From an uncultured Ferrovibrio sp. (lineage in GTDB: Bacteria; Pseudomonadota; Alphaproteobacteria; Ferrovibrionales; Ferrovibrionaceae), in contig NZ_CALGPC010000016.1 of NCBI RefSeq assembly GCF_937960835.1, positions 75,807-139,806 on the forward strand: a stretch of DNA of 64,000 nucleotides, written 5' to 3'. Below the pieces are notes generated by a model that made no database searches, was not told where the DNA came from, and saw nothing but the letters and a program-made list of their open reading frames with translations. Position numbers and translations under genes: made by a program. Positions 40,072 through 49,051 of this stretch are shown one piece after another; positions within the stretch are counted from its first letter, which is position 1; each line of letters begins with the position of its first letter.

Positions 40072-40875
40072 CTAGCGTCTGACCTGCCGGCGGCGCAGCA
40101 GGGCAATGATCAGCGCCACGGCGATGGAGCCGAGAATTCCCACGCCGAAAGCAGTGAAATCGCCGGTCTCACCAAAGGGGCCGAGCAGCGCCAGGCTGAG
40201 GAAAAAGGGCACGTGGCTTGCAAGACCGATCTGGGTTGCGCGCAGGGAGGCGCGGATGCCGGCTGCATCCAGACGCCGCGGCAGGAACCAGCACACGGTC
40301 AGCAAGGCCACCGGGAAGGACGTGAAGATTCCCGCAATCTGCGGCCCGACCTGCTCGGCCAGGATGCTGACGCCAATGACCAAGAGGCCGGCGGTTGCAC
40401 CGCGCAGGATGATTTCGAAAAGCGGTGATCGGCCGCGCGCCGCTGGTGCCGTCAGCGGCACCAGGCGTCCGCTCCACCAAGCGGTGGCAGCGCAAAGCCC
40501 CAGCACGATCAGCGAGATCGTCAGGCTCGACGGCAGAAAGCGGATCACGGTTGCGGTGGCAAGCCAGGTTGCCACGGCGCAGGCCAGCGTTGCTGGCATC
40601 GGTACGCGCCGGATCATCGCGATGACGCAGACCAGGAACAGCAGCACGGCGCCCACCGTTGCCAGGCTGCCCAGCGCGGCTTCGCCGATGAAAGCCGGAT
40701 CGTGATGCAGAACGAGAAAGACATAGGCCGGTGCGGTCACGATCGGCAAAGCCAGAACGATGCCGCCGATGAAAGGCGAGCTGCGCTCCATCAGCCAGAT
40801 CACGCCAGCGACAAAAACAGCGGCAGCCAGTCCACGGGCGGGAATGGCTGCCCAGGCAAAATCAAACTCGGTCAT
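40072..40875 (-). CDS. integral membrane protein of unknown function
   Basis: The 267-residue protein has about eight hydrophobic helices and few polar loops, ending in an Arg-rich tail (ALLRRRQVRR). No signal peptide beyond the first helix. Its start overlaps the MFS stop by four bases (ATGA), so it is co-transcribed with the exporter and may help it or transport a related compound. I do not recognise the family. Confidence 0.75.
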   Translation of the reverse strand: MTEFDFAWAAIPARGLAAAVFVAGVIWLMERSSPFIGGIVLALPIVTAPAYVFLVLHHDPAFIGEAALGSLATVGAVLLFLVCVIAMIRRVPMPATLACAVATWLATATVIRFLPSSLTISLIVLGLCAATAWWSGRLVPLTAPAARGRSPLFEIILRGATAGLLVIGVSILAEQVGPQIAGIFTSFPVALLTVCWFLPRRLDAAGIRASLRATQIGLASHVPFFLSLALLGPFGETGDFTAFGVGILGSIAVALIIALLRRRQVRR

Positions 40876-42314
40876 TCAGCGGGACGTCCAGCGTTCTCTG
40901 TAGGCGGGGTGCCTTGGCTCAGGCGATTGGTCGGTGCCACCAGGCGGTGGCCGCTGACTTCGGCCCCGGCATCGGCGGGCAGGCGTACGAAGATGAAAGT
41001 CGACAGCGCAGCGGCGGTGCCGACGGTGAAGAAGGCCGGCATGAAATCTGCGGCCGTCATGGCATCAAGGCCGCCGCTCAGCGTAACCGTCGCATGCAGC
41101 ACCATCGCGCCGACGGCCACGCCGGCCGACAGCGACAATTGCTGCATCATCGAGGTGAAACTGGTGGCGCGGCTCATCCGCTCGGTGGCAATGTCGGAAA
41201 TTGTCATCGTGTTGATGCTGGTGAATTGCAGTGAGCGGAAGAAGCCGCCGAACAGCAGCACGCCCAGGATCAGCGCATGCGGCCATTCCGGCCGGAACAG
41301 GCCGCAGACGGCGATGGCCAAACCGCTGAGCACGGCATTGCCGATCAGCACCTGGCGGAAGCCGAGCCAGCGCAGGATCGGTCCGGCCGCCATCTTCATG
41401 GTCAGTGCGCCGGCTGCCGATACGAAGGTCACCATGCCGGACTCGAAGGCCGTCATCCCGAAGCCGAGCTGGAACATCAGCGGCAGCAGGAAGGGAATGG
41501 CGCCAGTGCCGATGCGGAACAGGAAGCCGCCGGCGATCCCGGCGCGGAAGGTTGGCACCCGCAGCAGGCTCAGGTCGAGCAGGGGATGCGGATGGCGCTT
41601 CGCATGCCACAGATAAAGCCCAAGCCCGATGGCGCCAGCCAGCAGCAGGCCGGCGACAGCCGTATCGGGCAGCAGGTCGCGGCCGATGGTCTCGAAACCG
41701 AAAACCAGGCCCAGCAATCCGACCGCGGTCAGCAGGAAGCCGTGCCAGTCCAGCGGCGGCAGCTTCTCCTCGCGGATATTGGGAATGTAGAGCGTGACCA
41801 GCACGATCCCCAGCAGGCCGATGGGCAGGTTGATCCAGAAGATCCATCGCCAGGACAGATAGGTGGTGAGGAAGCCGCCGAGCGGTGGGCCGATCACGGG
41901 GCCCACCAGGGCGGGGACCGTCAGCCAGGCGACGGCGCGCACCAGATCGGCTTTCGGCACCGAGCGCAGCATCACGAGGCGCCCAACCGGCACCATCATC
42001 GCCCCGCCGATACCTTGCAGGACGCGGGCCGCCACCAGGGTCCAGAAGGAATCCGCCAGGCCGCAGAGCAGGGAGCCGATGGTGAAGACCGCAATCGCGG
42101 CGCGGAACACGGTGCGGGCGCCGTAGCGGTCGGCGACCCAGCCGCTGACCGGGATGAAGACGGCAAGGCTAAACAAATAAGACGTGATCGCCAGATTGAG
42201 CTTGAGCGGGCTTTCCCCCAGGGATTCGGCGATGCTGGGCAAGGCTGTGGCCAGAACGCTGCTGTCGAGGTTTTCCATGAACAGCGCGCAGGCGACGATA
42301 AGGGGGATCAACAT
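40872..42314 (-). CDS. MFS transporter, DHA2 (EmrB/QacA-like) family
   Basis: The 480-residue protein has about 14 predicted membrane helices. Opening helix VACALFMENLDSSVLATALPSI and the loop GWVADRYGARTVFRAA (motif A) are characteristic of DHA2 drug:proton antiporters. It likely exports drugs or toxic organic compounds. It is first in a two-gene minus-strand unit with the unknown membrane protein. Upstream is a 315-base gap with direct repeats shared with the cydA side. Confidence 0.92.
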   Translation of the reverse strand: MLIPLIVACALFMENLDSSVLATALPSIAESLGESPLKLNLAITSYLFSLAVFIPVSGWVADRYGARTVFRAAIAVFTIGSLLCGLADSFWTLVAARVLQGIGGAMMVPVGRLVMLRSVPKADLVRAVAWLTVPALVGPVIGPPLGGFLTTYLSWRWIFWINLPIGLLGIVLVTLYIPNIREEKLPPLDWHGFLLTAVGLLGLVFGFETIGRDLLPDTAVAGLLLAGAIGLGLYLWHAKRHPHPLLDLSLLRVPTFRAGIAGGFLFRIGTGAIPFLLPLMFQLGFGMTAFESGMVTFVSAAGALTMKMAAGPILRWLGFRQVLIGNAVLSGLAIAVCGLFRPEWPHALILGVLLFGGFFRSLQFTSINTMTISDIATERMSRATSFTSMMQQLSLSAGVAVGAMVLHATVTLSGGLDAMTAADFMPAFFTVGTAAALSTFIFVRLPADAGAEVSGHRLVAPTNRLSQGTPPTENAGRPAE

Positions 42315-42629
42315 CTGGTAGGCATCATGCGAAGCGGAACATCATAGAAAGATAACCGTTTCCAATCGTTGCGTTTTTAGCAAGGCAGCCATGACATTCC
42401 CGCGGTCCCACGACATTCCGCGGTCCCATGACATTCCCGCGGTCGGGGGCTGCAGCAGCTTGCGCAGCGGAACATTTGCCGGTGCGCACAGGCTGACCAG
42501 CACAGTTGACCACAAGATTCGGCGGTTTCGTCTTTTCAGGACGATATATGGCGCTAGCTTCCAAGTGCCAGGTCTGCCCCGGCACACGAACCGGGCTTCT
42601 GGCTGGCGCCGCAGCGCAGAGGATAACCG
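42315..42629. other. intergenic region between the MFS and cytochrome bd genes
   Basis: 315 bases holding the divergent promoters. No gene is seen. It contains three direct repeats (42393-42444). TTGACC near 42506 lies about 120 bases before cydA and is a possible -35 element, but no matching -10 hexamer was seen. Confidence 0.5.
42393..42444. repeat. three direct repeats upstream of cydAB
   Basis: GACATTCCCGCGGTCCCA (42393-42410) is repeated as GACATTCCGCGGTCCCA (42412-42428) and GACATTCCCGCGGTC (42430-42444). Period is 18-19 bases, close to two helical turns. Each unit contains the palindrome CCGCGG. Equal phasing suggests a regulator array or a recent slippage expansion. Confidence 0.75.
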
Positions 42630-44066
42630 ATGCAAGCCCTGCTCGATCCCGTTTTCCTCGCCCGCCTCCAATTCGCCTTCACGGTGGCGTTCCACATCGT
42701 GTTTCCCGCCTTCACCATTGGGCTGGCCAGCTATCTGGCGGTACTGGAAGGTTTGTGGCTGCTGACCAAGCGCGAGGTCTACATCCAGGTCTTCCGCTTC
42801 TGGCTCAAGCCTTTTGCCGTGGTTTTCGGCATGGGCGTCGTCTCCGGCATTGTCATGAGCTACCAGTTCGGCACCAACTGGAGCGCCTTTTCCGACAAGG
42901 CCGGACCGATCATCGGTCCGCTGATGGGCTATGAGGTGCTGTCGGCCTTCTTCCTGGAGGCCGGCTTCCTGGGCGTGATGCTGTTCGGCATGAACCGTGT
43001 CGGCAAGGGGCTGCATTTCGCCGCCACGGTGATGGTGGCACTGGGCACGTTTCTTTCGGCCTTCTGGATTCTTTCCGCCAACAGCTGGATGCAGACGCCG
43101 GCCGGTTACGACATCGCGCCAAATGGCCAATATGTCCCGATCGACTGGTGGGCGGTGATCTTCAACCCGTCTTTTCCCTATCGCCTGGTGCATATGGTGC
43201 TGGCCGCCTATCTCACCACCGCGCTCGTGGTCGGTGCGGCGGGGGGCTGGCATCTGCTGAAGGATCAGGGCAATGCAGGTGCACGGGTGATGTTCTCGAT
43301 GGCGATGTGGATGGCGACCATCGTCGCGCCGGTGCAGATCGTTGCCGGCGATCTGCATGGCCTCAACACGCTGGAGCATCAGCCCGCCAAGATCGCCGCG
43401 ATGGAGGGGCATTATGAAACCCAGCGCGGCGCGCCGCTCTATCTGTTCGGCTGGCCCGATGATGAAGCGGAGGAAACGAAATTTGCCATCGCCGTGCCGA
43501 AACTCGGCAGCCTGATCCTGACCCATGATTGGGAGGGCGAGGTCAAAGGCCTGAAGGAATGGCCGCGCGAGGAGCGGCCGCCCTCAACTTTGGTCTTCTG
43601 GAGCTTCCGCGTCATGGTGGGCCTGGGCTTTCTGATGGCGCTGCTGGGCTTGCTCAGCCTGATCTGGCGGTTTACCGGCGGCCTCTACACCACGCGCTGG
43701 CTGCATTGCGCCGCCATTGCCATGGGACCGGCGGGATTTGTCGCCGTGATCGCCGGCTGGATCACCACCGAGGTCGGCCGTCAGCCTTATACGATATACG
43801 GATTGCTGCGCACCGTGGATTCCGTCTCTCCGATCGGACTGCCCGGTGTGGCGACATCGCTGATCGCCTTCATCGTCGTCTATTTCATCGTCTTCGGCGC
43901 CGGCATCTTCTACCTGTTCCGCCTGCTGCAAAAAACGCCGGGCGGGGAGGAGCCGGCCGAGCGGAAAGTGCCAATCCGTGCCGCCGGAATCACGCCGGCG
44001 GCCGGTCTAATGTTTGAGCGCGATGACAGATTGCCTGGCAGCGAACCGGCCGGGGCGGAGAGGTGA
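42630..44066 (+). CDS. cydA: cytochrome bd-type ubiquinol oxidase subunit I
   Basis: The 478-residue protein has nine or so membrane helices. An early heme-ligand His lies in FHIVFPAFTIG (His22), and WMQTPAGY, GRQPYTIYGLLRT and a quinol-loop region are present. The short Q-loop and the GRQPY spelling match the cyanide-insensitive (CioA) branch. It catalyses quinol oxidation and O2 reduction without proton pumping. Four bases separate it from cydB. Confidence 0.95.
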   Translation: MQALLDPVFLARLQFAFTVAFHIVFPAFTIGLASYLAVLEGLWLLTKREVYIQVFRFWLKPFAVVFGMGVVSGIVMSYQFGTNWSAFSDKAGPIIGPLMGYEVLSAFFLEAGFLGVMLFGMNRVGKGLHFAATVMVALGTFLSAFWILSANSWMQTPAGYDIAPNGQYVPIDWWAVIFNPSFPYRLVHMVLAAYLTTALVVGAAGGWHLLKDQGNAGARVMFSMAMWMATIVAPVQIVAGDLHGLNTLEHQPAKIAAMEGHYETQRGAPLYLFGWPDDEAEETKFAIAVPKLGSLILTHDWEGEVKGLKEWPREERPPSTLVFWSFRVMVGLGFLMALLGLLSLIWRFTGGLYTTRWLHCAAIAMGPAGFVAVIAGWITTEVGRQPYTIYGLLRTVDSVSPIGLPGVATSLIAFIVVYFIVFGAGIFYLFRLLQKTPGGEEPAERKVPIRAAGITPAAGLMFERDDRLPGSEPAGAER

Positions 44067-44070
44067 CATC

Positions 44071-45078
44071 ATGACACTCGATCTTCCGCTGATCTGGGCC
44101 GCCCTCATCGCCTTTGCCGTGCTGGCCTACGTCATCATGGATGGGTTCGATCTCGGCATCGGCATCCTGTTTCCGCTGTTCAAGCGGGAGAAGGAGCGCG
44201 ATGTGGCGATGAATTCCGTCGCGCCCGTCTGGGATGGCAATGAAACCTGGCTGGTGCTGGGTGGCGGCGGCCTGCTGGCTGCGTTTCCGCTGGCTTATTC
44301 AATCATTCTGCCGGCGCTCTATGCGCCGCTGATCGCGATGCTGCTGGGCCTGATCTTCCGTGGGGTTGCTTTCGAATTCCGCTGGCGGACGGCGCGCTGG
44401 AAGCGCGTCTGGGATTTCAGCTTCTTTGGCGGATCGCTGCTGGCAGCCCTCATGCAGGGCGTCACCCTTGGCGGTCTCATCCAGGGCATCACCATCGTCG
44501 ATCGCGCCTATGCCGGCGGCTGGTGGGATTGGCTGACGCCGTTCAGCCTGCTGACTGGCGTGGCCTTGGTGATAGGCTATGCCTTGCTCGGTTCGACCTG
44601 GCTGATCATGAAGACCGGCGGCGAGATCCAGGACCGCTGCTACCAGCTTGCGCTTCGTCTCGGCATCCTGCTCGTCATCATGATCGGCGCCGTCAGCCTG
44701 TGGACGCCGTTTCTCGGCGAGAAATTCCTGATCCGCTGGTTCAGCTGGCCGAATATCGCGCTGACCGCGCCGATGCCCTTGCTGGTGCTGGCGGCGGCTT
44801 ACGGATTGTGGCGCGGGCTGCAGCGCCGCAAGCCCGAACCGCTGCCTTTCTTCTCGGCGCTTGCGCTGTTCGTTCTGTCTTATATCGGCCTGGGGATCAG
44901 CTTCTGGCCGCTGATGGTGCCGCCTTCGATCACCATCTGGGATGCGGCTGCGCCCGATGCCAGTCTGGGTTTCCTGCTGATCGGCGCCGTGATCCTGATG
45001 CCGATCATCCTGGCCTACACGGCCTATGCCTACTGGGTTTTCCGCGGCAAGGTGGAAGAACATGCCGGCTACCACTGA
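44071..45078 (+). CDS. cydB: cytochrome bd-type ubiquinol oxidase subunit II
   Basis: The 335-residue partner of CydA starts MTLDLPLIWAALIAFAVLAYVIMDGFDLG, with the conserved MDGFDLGIG motif and about eight membrane helices. The ATG at 44071 has GGAGAGGTGA upstream; an in-frame ATG at 44014 lies inside cydA. The 3' end overlaps the start of the small DUF2474-like gene by 17 bases. Confidence 0.95.
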   Translation: MTLDLPLIWAALIAFAVLAYVIMDGFDLGIGILFPLFKREKERDVAMNSVAPVWDGNETWLVLGGGGLLAAFPLAYSIILPALYAPLIAMLLGLIFRGVAFEFRWRTARWKRVWDFSFFGGSLLAALMQGVTLGGLIQGITIVDRAYAGGWWDWLTPFSLLTGVALVIGYALLGSTWLIMKTGGEIQDRCYQLALRLGILLVIMIGAVSLWTPFLGEKFLIRWFSWPNIALTAPMPLLVLAAAYGLWRGLQRRKPEPLPFFSALALFVLSYIGLGISFWPLMVPPSITIWDAAAPDASLGFLLIGAVILMPIILAYTAYAYWVFRGKVEEHAGYH

Positions 45079-45196
45079 TCAGCCCGAACAGCGGCCGCTA
45101 TGGAGCCGGCTGCTCTGGTTCGTCACGCTATGGGCGGGCAGTGTCGCCGCCGTCGGTCTTGTGGGCCTGCTGATTCGCTTCGTCCTCAGGGGCTGA
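45062..45196 (+). CDS. DUF2474-family small subunit of cytochrome bd oxidase
   Basis: A 44-residue protein: a polar N-terminus (MPATTDQPEQRPLWSRL) and one transmembrane helix (about residues 18-40) ending in Arg-rich RFVLRG. Placement directly after cydB and the single-helix design match DUF2474/CydX-type accessory subunits that stabilise the oxidase. It starts inside cydB (17-base overlap), and its last 69 bases are antisense to the RluA gene on the other strand. The size makes it easy to miss in automatic calls. Confidence 0.82.
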   Translation: MPATTDQPEQRPLWSRLLWFVTLWAGSVAAVGLVGLLIRFVLRG

Positions 45197-45871
45197 CCAA
45201 CCGCAGGCCATCAATGCCGCCTGCATGGCAGCGGGCGGACGCGCAAGAACCGTGATCGGTTCCCGCTTCTGATACAGCGGAACGGTGATGCCGCGGCTAT
45301 GCAGATGCAGCGGCACATCTTTCTCTCGCGCCGCATCACCATATTGCGCATCGCCCAGGATCGGGCAGCCCAGGCTGGCGAGATGAACGCGGATCTGATG
45401 CGTGCGTCCGCTCCGCGGCCGGCATTCAATCCAGCTCAGGCCATTTGCCTGTCCCAGGACGCGGTAATCGGTGACGGAAGTCTGTCCGTCTTCGGCGATC
45501 ACTATGCGCCAGCCGCCCGAGCGGGTACTCAGTTTTTTCAGCGGCGCATCGATGCGCCCCTCTGTCCGCGCCGGAACGCCGCGCGTCACCGCCCAATAGA
45601 TCTTCTCGACCTTGCCTTCCTGGAACAACTTGCCCAGTTTGCGCAGCGCTTTCGGATGTCGGCCAAGCACCAGGCAGCCGGAAGTATCGCGGTCAAGACG
45701 ATGCGCCAGAGCCGGCGGCTTGGGCAGGCCGAAGCGCAGATGACCGAAATAGCGTTCCAGATTATCGCCGCCGCCAGGCCCGGCATGAACAGCGAGGCCG
45801 GCCGGCTTGTCCAGCACCAGCATCAGCCCATCGCGATAGAGCAGGCGGGATTGCAATTCCTGTGGCGTCAT
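45128..45871 (-). CDS. RluA-family pseudouridine synthase
   Basis: The 247-residue enzyme has the catalytic Asp motif HRLDRDTSG (about residues 57-65), LDKPAGLAVH near the N-terminus, and SGRTHQIRVHLA. No S4 domain is present, so it belongs to the single-domain RluA group that modifies rRNA or tRNA. Its 3' end is convergent with and overlaps the small cytochrome bd subunit gene by 69 bases. Confidence 0.92.
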   Translation of the reverse strand: MTPQELQSRLLYRDGLMLVLDKPAGLAVHAGPGGGDNLERYFGHLRFGLPKPPALAHRLDRDTSGCLVLGRHPKALRKLGKLFQEGKVEKIYWAVTRGVPARTEGRIDAPLKKLSTRSGGWRIVIAEDGQTSVTDYRVLGQANGLSWIECRPRSGRTHQIRVHLASLGCPILGDAQYGDAAREKDVPLHLHSRGITVPLYQKREPITVLARPPAAMQAALMACGWSAPEDEANQQAHKTDGGDTARP

Positions 45872-45946
45872 CGGCCGCAGGCGTGCCTTACCCGTCCTGC
45901 TGCGTCAAGGGCTGCAACGTCGCGGCCTGCAAGTCAGAAGGCGATA

Positions 45947-46756
45947 TCAGGGAATCGTGTTGATCTTCTCCGCGCAGCCACGCAGTTCCTGGCCGCCGAA
46001 CCGCCCCTCGGCGCGATAATCGTAGCGCCGGTCCGCCATGCTGTCGCTGCAGGGTGTATTGAGGATGTTCATCTCCAGCCGGTTGCGCTGATCGCCATCA
46101 GGCGGCGCCAGATTCCAGCTCCAGCGGTTGCCCTGTTCCTCGCCCGGCTCGGACGGATATTGCAGCGGCAACGAGCCCAGCCGGTCCAGAACGATGGCTT
46201 CCGGCGTGATGCGCAGATTCCAGAACGGCTCGTTGCCGAAAGCCCGCCAGCTCGATTGCGCCGCCGGTCCTGTCTCGTGGCAACCAGAGCGCGGCAGACT
46301 GACCCAGCCAAGCAGCTTGCCATCGCGATGGGAGACCGGATGCAACGTCGTGCAGCGCAGCAGCGGCTCGGACATGCCTGCGGGGGTGAACATGGCCGTC
46401 TCGGGGCTGGAATCGTTGGGCGATCTGGCAGCAACCGGCGACAGCTGCGGCGTCGTGCGGCCATCGGTGTCAGTGCTGCATTCCTGCGCGCTGCCATCGG
46501 CGCCCACCACCTGCACCAGGATCATGCCATGATTCTGCGGCACGAGATGTTCGGCATAGGCCGGCTGTGCGGGATGGGCGCGCAGGCAGGCCATCAGGCC
46601 GCCATAGACCTGCGGCAGATACCGGGCCCAAGTTTCACTCTCGCGGGTCTGCCGGGTCAGCTCGAACTGATCCGGTGAAACGCGGTCGGAATCGCCGGCG
46701 CAGGCGCTGAGGGAAGCGGCCAGGGCGAGGGCTGCGGCAAGCCTTGCATGTCTCAT
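45947..46756 (-). CDS. COG3650-like lipoprotein
   Basis: The 269-residue protein has a lipoprotein signal with lipobox LSAC (Cys about residue 19). The C-terminal part (FGNEPFWNLRI... MADRRYDYRAEGRFGG, ending LRGCA) is the COG3650/heat-shock META-like domain. The N-terminal half (residues 30-140) has no recognised family. It is likely anchored in the outer membrane or periplasm. Function unknown. Confidence 0.82.
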   Translation of the reverse strand: MRHARLAAALALAASLSACAGDSDRVSPDQFELTRQTRESETWARYLPQVYGGLMACLRAHPAQPAYAEHLVPQNHGMILVQVVGADGSAQECSTDTDGRTTPQLSPVAARSPNDSSPETAMFTPAGMSEPLLRCTTLHPVSHRDGKLLGWVSLPRSGCHETGPAAQSSWRAFGNEPFWNLRITPEAIVLDRLGSLPLQYPSEPGEEQGNRWSWNLAPPDGDQRNRLEMNILNTPCSDSMADRRYDYRAEGRFGGQELRGCAEKINTIP

Positions 46757-46899
46757 GCCGTCATCCAGACAAAAGAATGCGGCAAGATCGCGGCGAGGAA
46801 CGGTCTGTTTTTCGTTTCCGTTTTATGGCAGGGCGGCCATCAAATCCGCTATTCTGCTTCAGCCGATGAGCAAAAAAACGCCGCGGCGAAGCGGGGGGA

Positions 46900-47682
46900 A
46901 TGATGGGCATCGAACCGGAACAGCAGCGTATCGCAGATGGCTCGGCAGGCGGATCAAAACGGCTGAAGCGGCTGCCGGCCGCAGGTAGGTCGGGCATGAC
47001 AGGCCGGGGCATGATCCGCGACCACCGCCTGTCGCAGACCAAGCGCGCCTATATCGAGATCAAGCGCCGCATTCTGGACAATGAACTGCCGCCCGGCACC
47101 CAGGCCCTGGAGCAGGAAGTCGCCGAATGGCTCGGCATGAGCCGCACGCCGGTGCGCGAGGCGCTGATCCGCCTGGCGCAGGACGGCATGGTCGAGGTGC
47201 GGCCGCGCCATGGCATGCGCGTTCTGCCGCTGTCGATGGACGATCTGCGCGAGATCTACGATCTGCTGACCGGCCTGGAGGCCATGGCGGCGGAGATCAT
47301 TGCGCGCCGCGGCCTTTCGGCAACCGAGCTGGAGGCGCTGGAGACAGCGCTTTCCGATATGGAGGCGGCTCTGGCGCGTGACGATCTGACCGGCTGGGCG
47401 GAAGGTGATGCCCGCTTTCACCGCCTGCTGGTCGAATTCAGCCGCAACCGGCGTCTGCAGGCGATGGTGGAGACGGTCCGCGACCAGTCGCACCGCGCCC
47501 GCATGGCGACCTTGAAGCTGCGGCCCAAGCCGGAAACCTCCAATGCCGAACATGCTGCGGTGGTCGAGGCCATCCGCAGCCGCGACCCCGAAGCGGCGCA
47601 TCGCCTGCACCGGCAGCATCGCTCAAGGGCGGGGCAGTTGCTGATCGACCTGCTGCAGCAACACGGTCTGGATCATCTCTAG
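46900..47682 (+). CDS. GntR-family transcriptional regulator (FCD type)
   Basis: The 260-residue protein has an N-terminal winged helix (LEQEVAEWLGMSRTPVREALIRL, about residues 70-92) and a C-terminal FCD helical domain. ATG codons occur at 46900, 46903, 46996 and 47011. The first two have a G-rich ribosome site but add about 32 non-conserved residues, so the start could be 46996 or 47011. It precedes the TRAP transporter genes on the same strand and probably controls them, perhaps through the inverted repeat at 47726-47748. Confidence 0.88.
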   Translation: MMGIEPEQQRIADGSAGGSKRLKRLPAAGRSGMTGRGMIRDHRLSQTKRAYIEIKRRILDNELPPGTQALEQEVAEWLGMSRTPVREALIRLAQDGMVEVRPRHGMRVLPLSMDDLREIYDLLTGLEAMAAEIIARRGLSATELEALETALSDMEAALARDDLTGWAEGDARFHRLLVEFSRNRRLQAMVETVRDQSHRARMATLKLRPKPETSNAEHAAVVEAIRSRDPEAAHRLHRQHRSRAGQLLIDLLQQHGLDHL

Positions 47683-47725
47683 CCTAAGTCTGAGTTAGCC
47701 CATTATTTGAGCGTTTCGCTGCCCA

Positions 47726-47748
47726 GAAAGTGTGTGATGGCCACTTTC
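47726..47748. promoter_or_regulatory. inverted repeat upstream of the TRAP operon
   Basis: GAAAGTG (47726-47732), nine bases, CACTTTC (47742-47748). It lies in the 237-base gap between the GntR gene and the TRAP binding-protein gene. It may be a GntR operator or a transcription-end hairpin; there is no T-run after it. About 80 bases downstream there are two TTGCAT copies near 47829 and 47840. Confidence 0.35.
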
Positions 47749-47919
47749 AAGTCGCCCTCTGCTGTTCACGCAAAATAGAAATTCAGCCATTTCAATAGAT
47801 TAATGCCGCATTGGTGCTGGCATATCGGTTGCATTGCGATTGCATACACGAGGCGGGCGTCAGACCTGCTGTGCCTTCAAGACCGGGCTGCCAGCCCATA
47901 GCCAATCGGGGTGAAGCCA

Positions 47920-49020
47920 ATGAAACGCCGTTCCTTCGTCAAAGCCGGCCTTGCCGGCGCTGCCGTTGCTCCTTTTGCCAAGCCCAACATCGTCGCTGCC
48001 CAGAACAAGACCTTCCAGTGGAAGATGACCAATGCCTATGGCCCGGGTTCGCCTTTCTATGTGACCGGCCCGGGCAGCCCGATGGATTTCTGCGAAATGG
48101 TGAAGAAGATGTCGGGCGGTCGCCTGGTCATTCAGCATTTCGCCGCCGGCGAATTGATCCCGGCGCTGGAAGGCTTTGATGCCGTTTCCAAGGGCATCGT
48201 GGAGATGAACGCCGCCAATGCCTATTTCTGGGCCGGCAAGAGCTTTGCCGCGCAGTATTTCACGACGGTTCCCTTCGGCCTGAATTTCCAGGGCATGAAT
48301 GCCTGGCTGTATCACGGCGGCGGCATGAAGCTGTGGGAAGAGCTCTACAAGCCCTTCGATCTGGTGCCGATGCCGATGGGCAATACCGGCGTGCAGATGA
48401 CCGGCTGGTACCGCAAGCCGGTGCAGTCGATCGAGGATTACAAGGGCCTGAAGATGCGCATCCCGGGTCTGGCCGGAAAGGTCTATGCCGAGCTTGGCGT
48501 CGACGTAAAGCTGCTGCCCGGCGGCGAAATCTTCCCCGCACTGGAGCGTGGCGTGATCGATGCCGCCGAATTCGTCGGCCCGTATCAGGATCGGCGCCTC
48601 GGTCTGCAGAAGGCGGCGAAGTATTACTACACCACCGGCTGGCATGAGCCGTCCAACGTCACCGAGCTGATCATCAATGCCAAGGCCTGGGCGTCGCTGC
48701 CGAGCGATCTGCAGGAGATCGTCAAGGCCGCCGCTGCCGCCTGCAACACCATCAGCCATACCTGGTGCGAGGCGACCAATGCGGAAGCGCTGGACGACCT
48801 GGTGAAGAACCATGGCGTGATCGCGCAGCCGCTGCCGCCGCAGATCGTGGCCAAGCTGAAGGAGATCACCCAGCAGGTGCTGGCCGATGCGGCCGCGAAG
48901 GATCCCGCCACCAAGAAGATCCATGACAGCTTCATGGCCTTCAAGGCGATCCATGACAAATGGGCCGGCATCTCCGAGAGCGTCTATCAGTCGCAGATCC
49001 GCGCCGCGATGTCGATCTGA
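47920..49020 (+). CDS. dctP: TRAP transporter substrate-binding protein (DctP family)
   Basis: The 366-residue secreted binding protein has a twin-arginine signal (MKRRSFVKAGLAGAAVAP), so it is exported by Tat. The mature region has MSGGRLVIQHFAAGELIP and MRIPGLAGKVYAELGVDVKLLPGG, which carry the DctP-family carboxylate-binding Arg. ATG 47920 is preferred to a GTG at 47911. It captures a carboxylated ligand for the two TRAP permease subunits encoded next. This branch often binds 2-oxo or aromatic acids. Confidence 0.93.
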   Translation: MKRRSFVKAGLAGAAVAPFAKPNIVAAQNKTFQWKMTNAYGPGSPFYVTGPGSPMDFCEMVKKMSGGRLVIQHFAAGELIPALEGFDAVSKGIVEMNAANAYFWAGKSFAAQYFTTVPFGLNFQGMNAWLYHGGGMKLWEELYKPFDLVPMPMGNTGVQMTGWYRKPVQSIEDYKGLKMRIPGLAGKVYAELGVDVKLLPGGEIFPALERGVIDAAEFVGPYQDRRLGLQKAAKYYYTTGWHEPSNVTELIINAKAWASLPSDLQEIVKAAAAACNTISHTWCEATNAEALDDLVKNHGVIAQPLPPQIVAKLKEITQQVLADAAAKDPATKKIHDSFMAFKAIHDKWAGISESVYQSQIRAAMSI

Positions 49021-49051
49021 CAATGTCGATCTAACTGGCAGGGACTGAGAG

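Noticed and set aside
42393..42444. CRISPR array suspected from the three 18-base repeats
   Set aside because: Units are contiguous, without spacers of 30 bases or so, and no cas genes are present.
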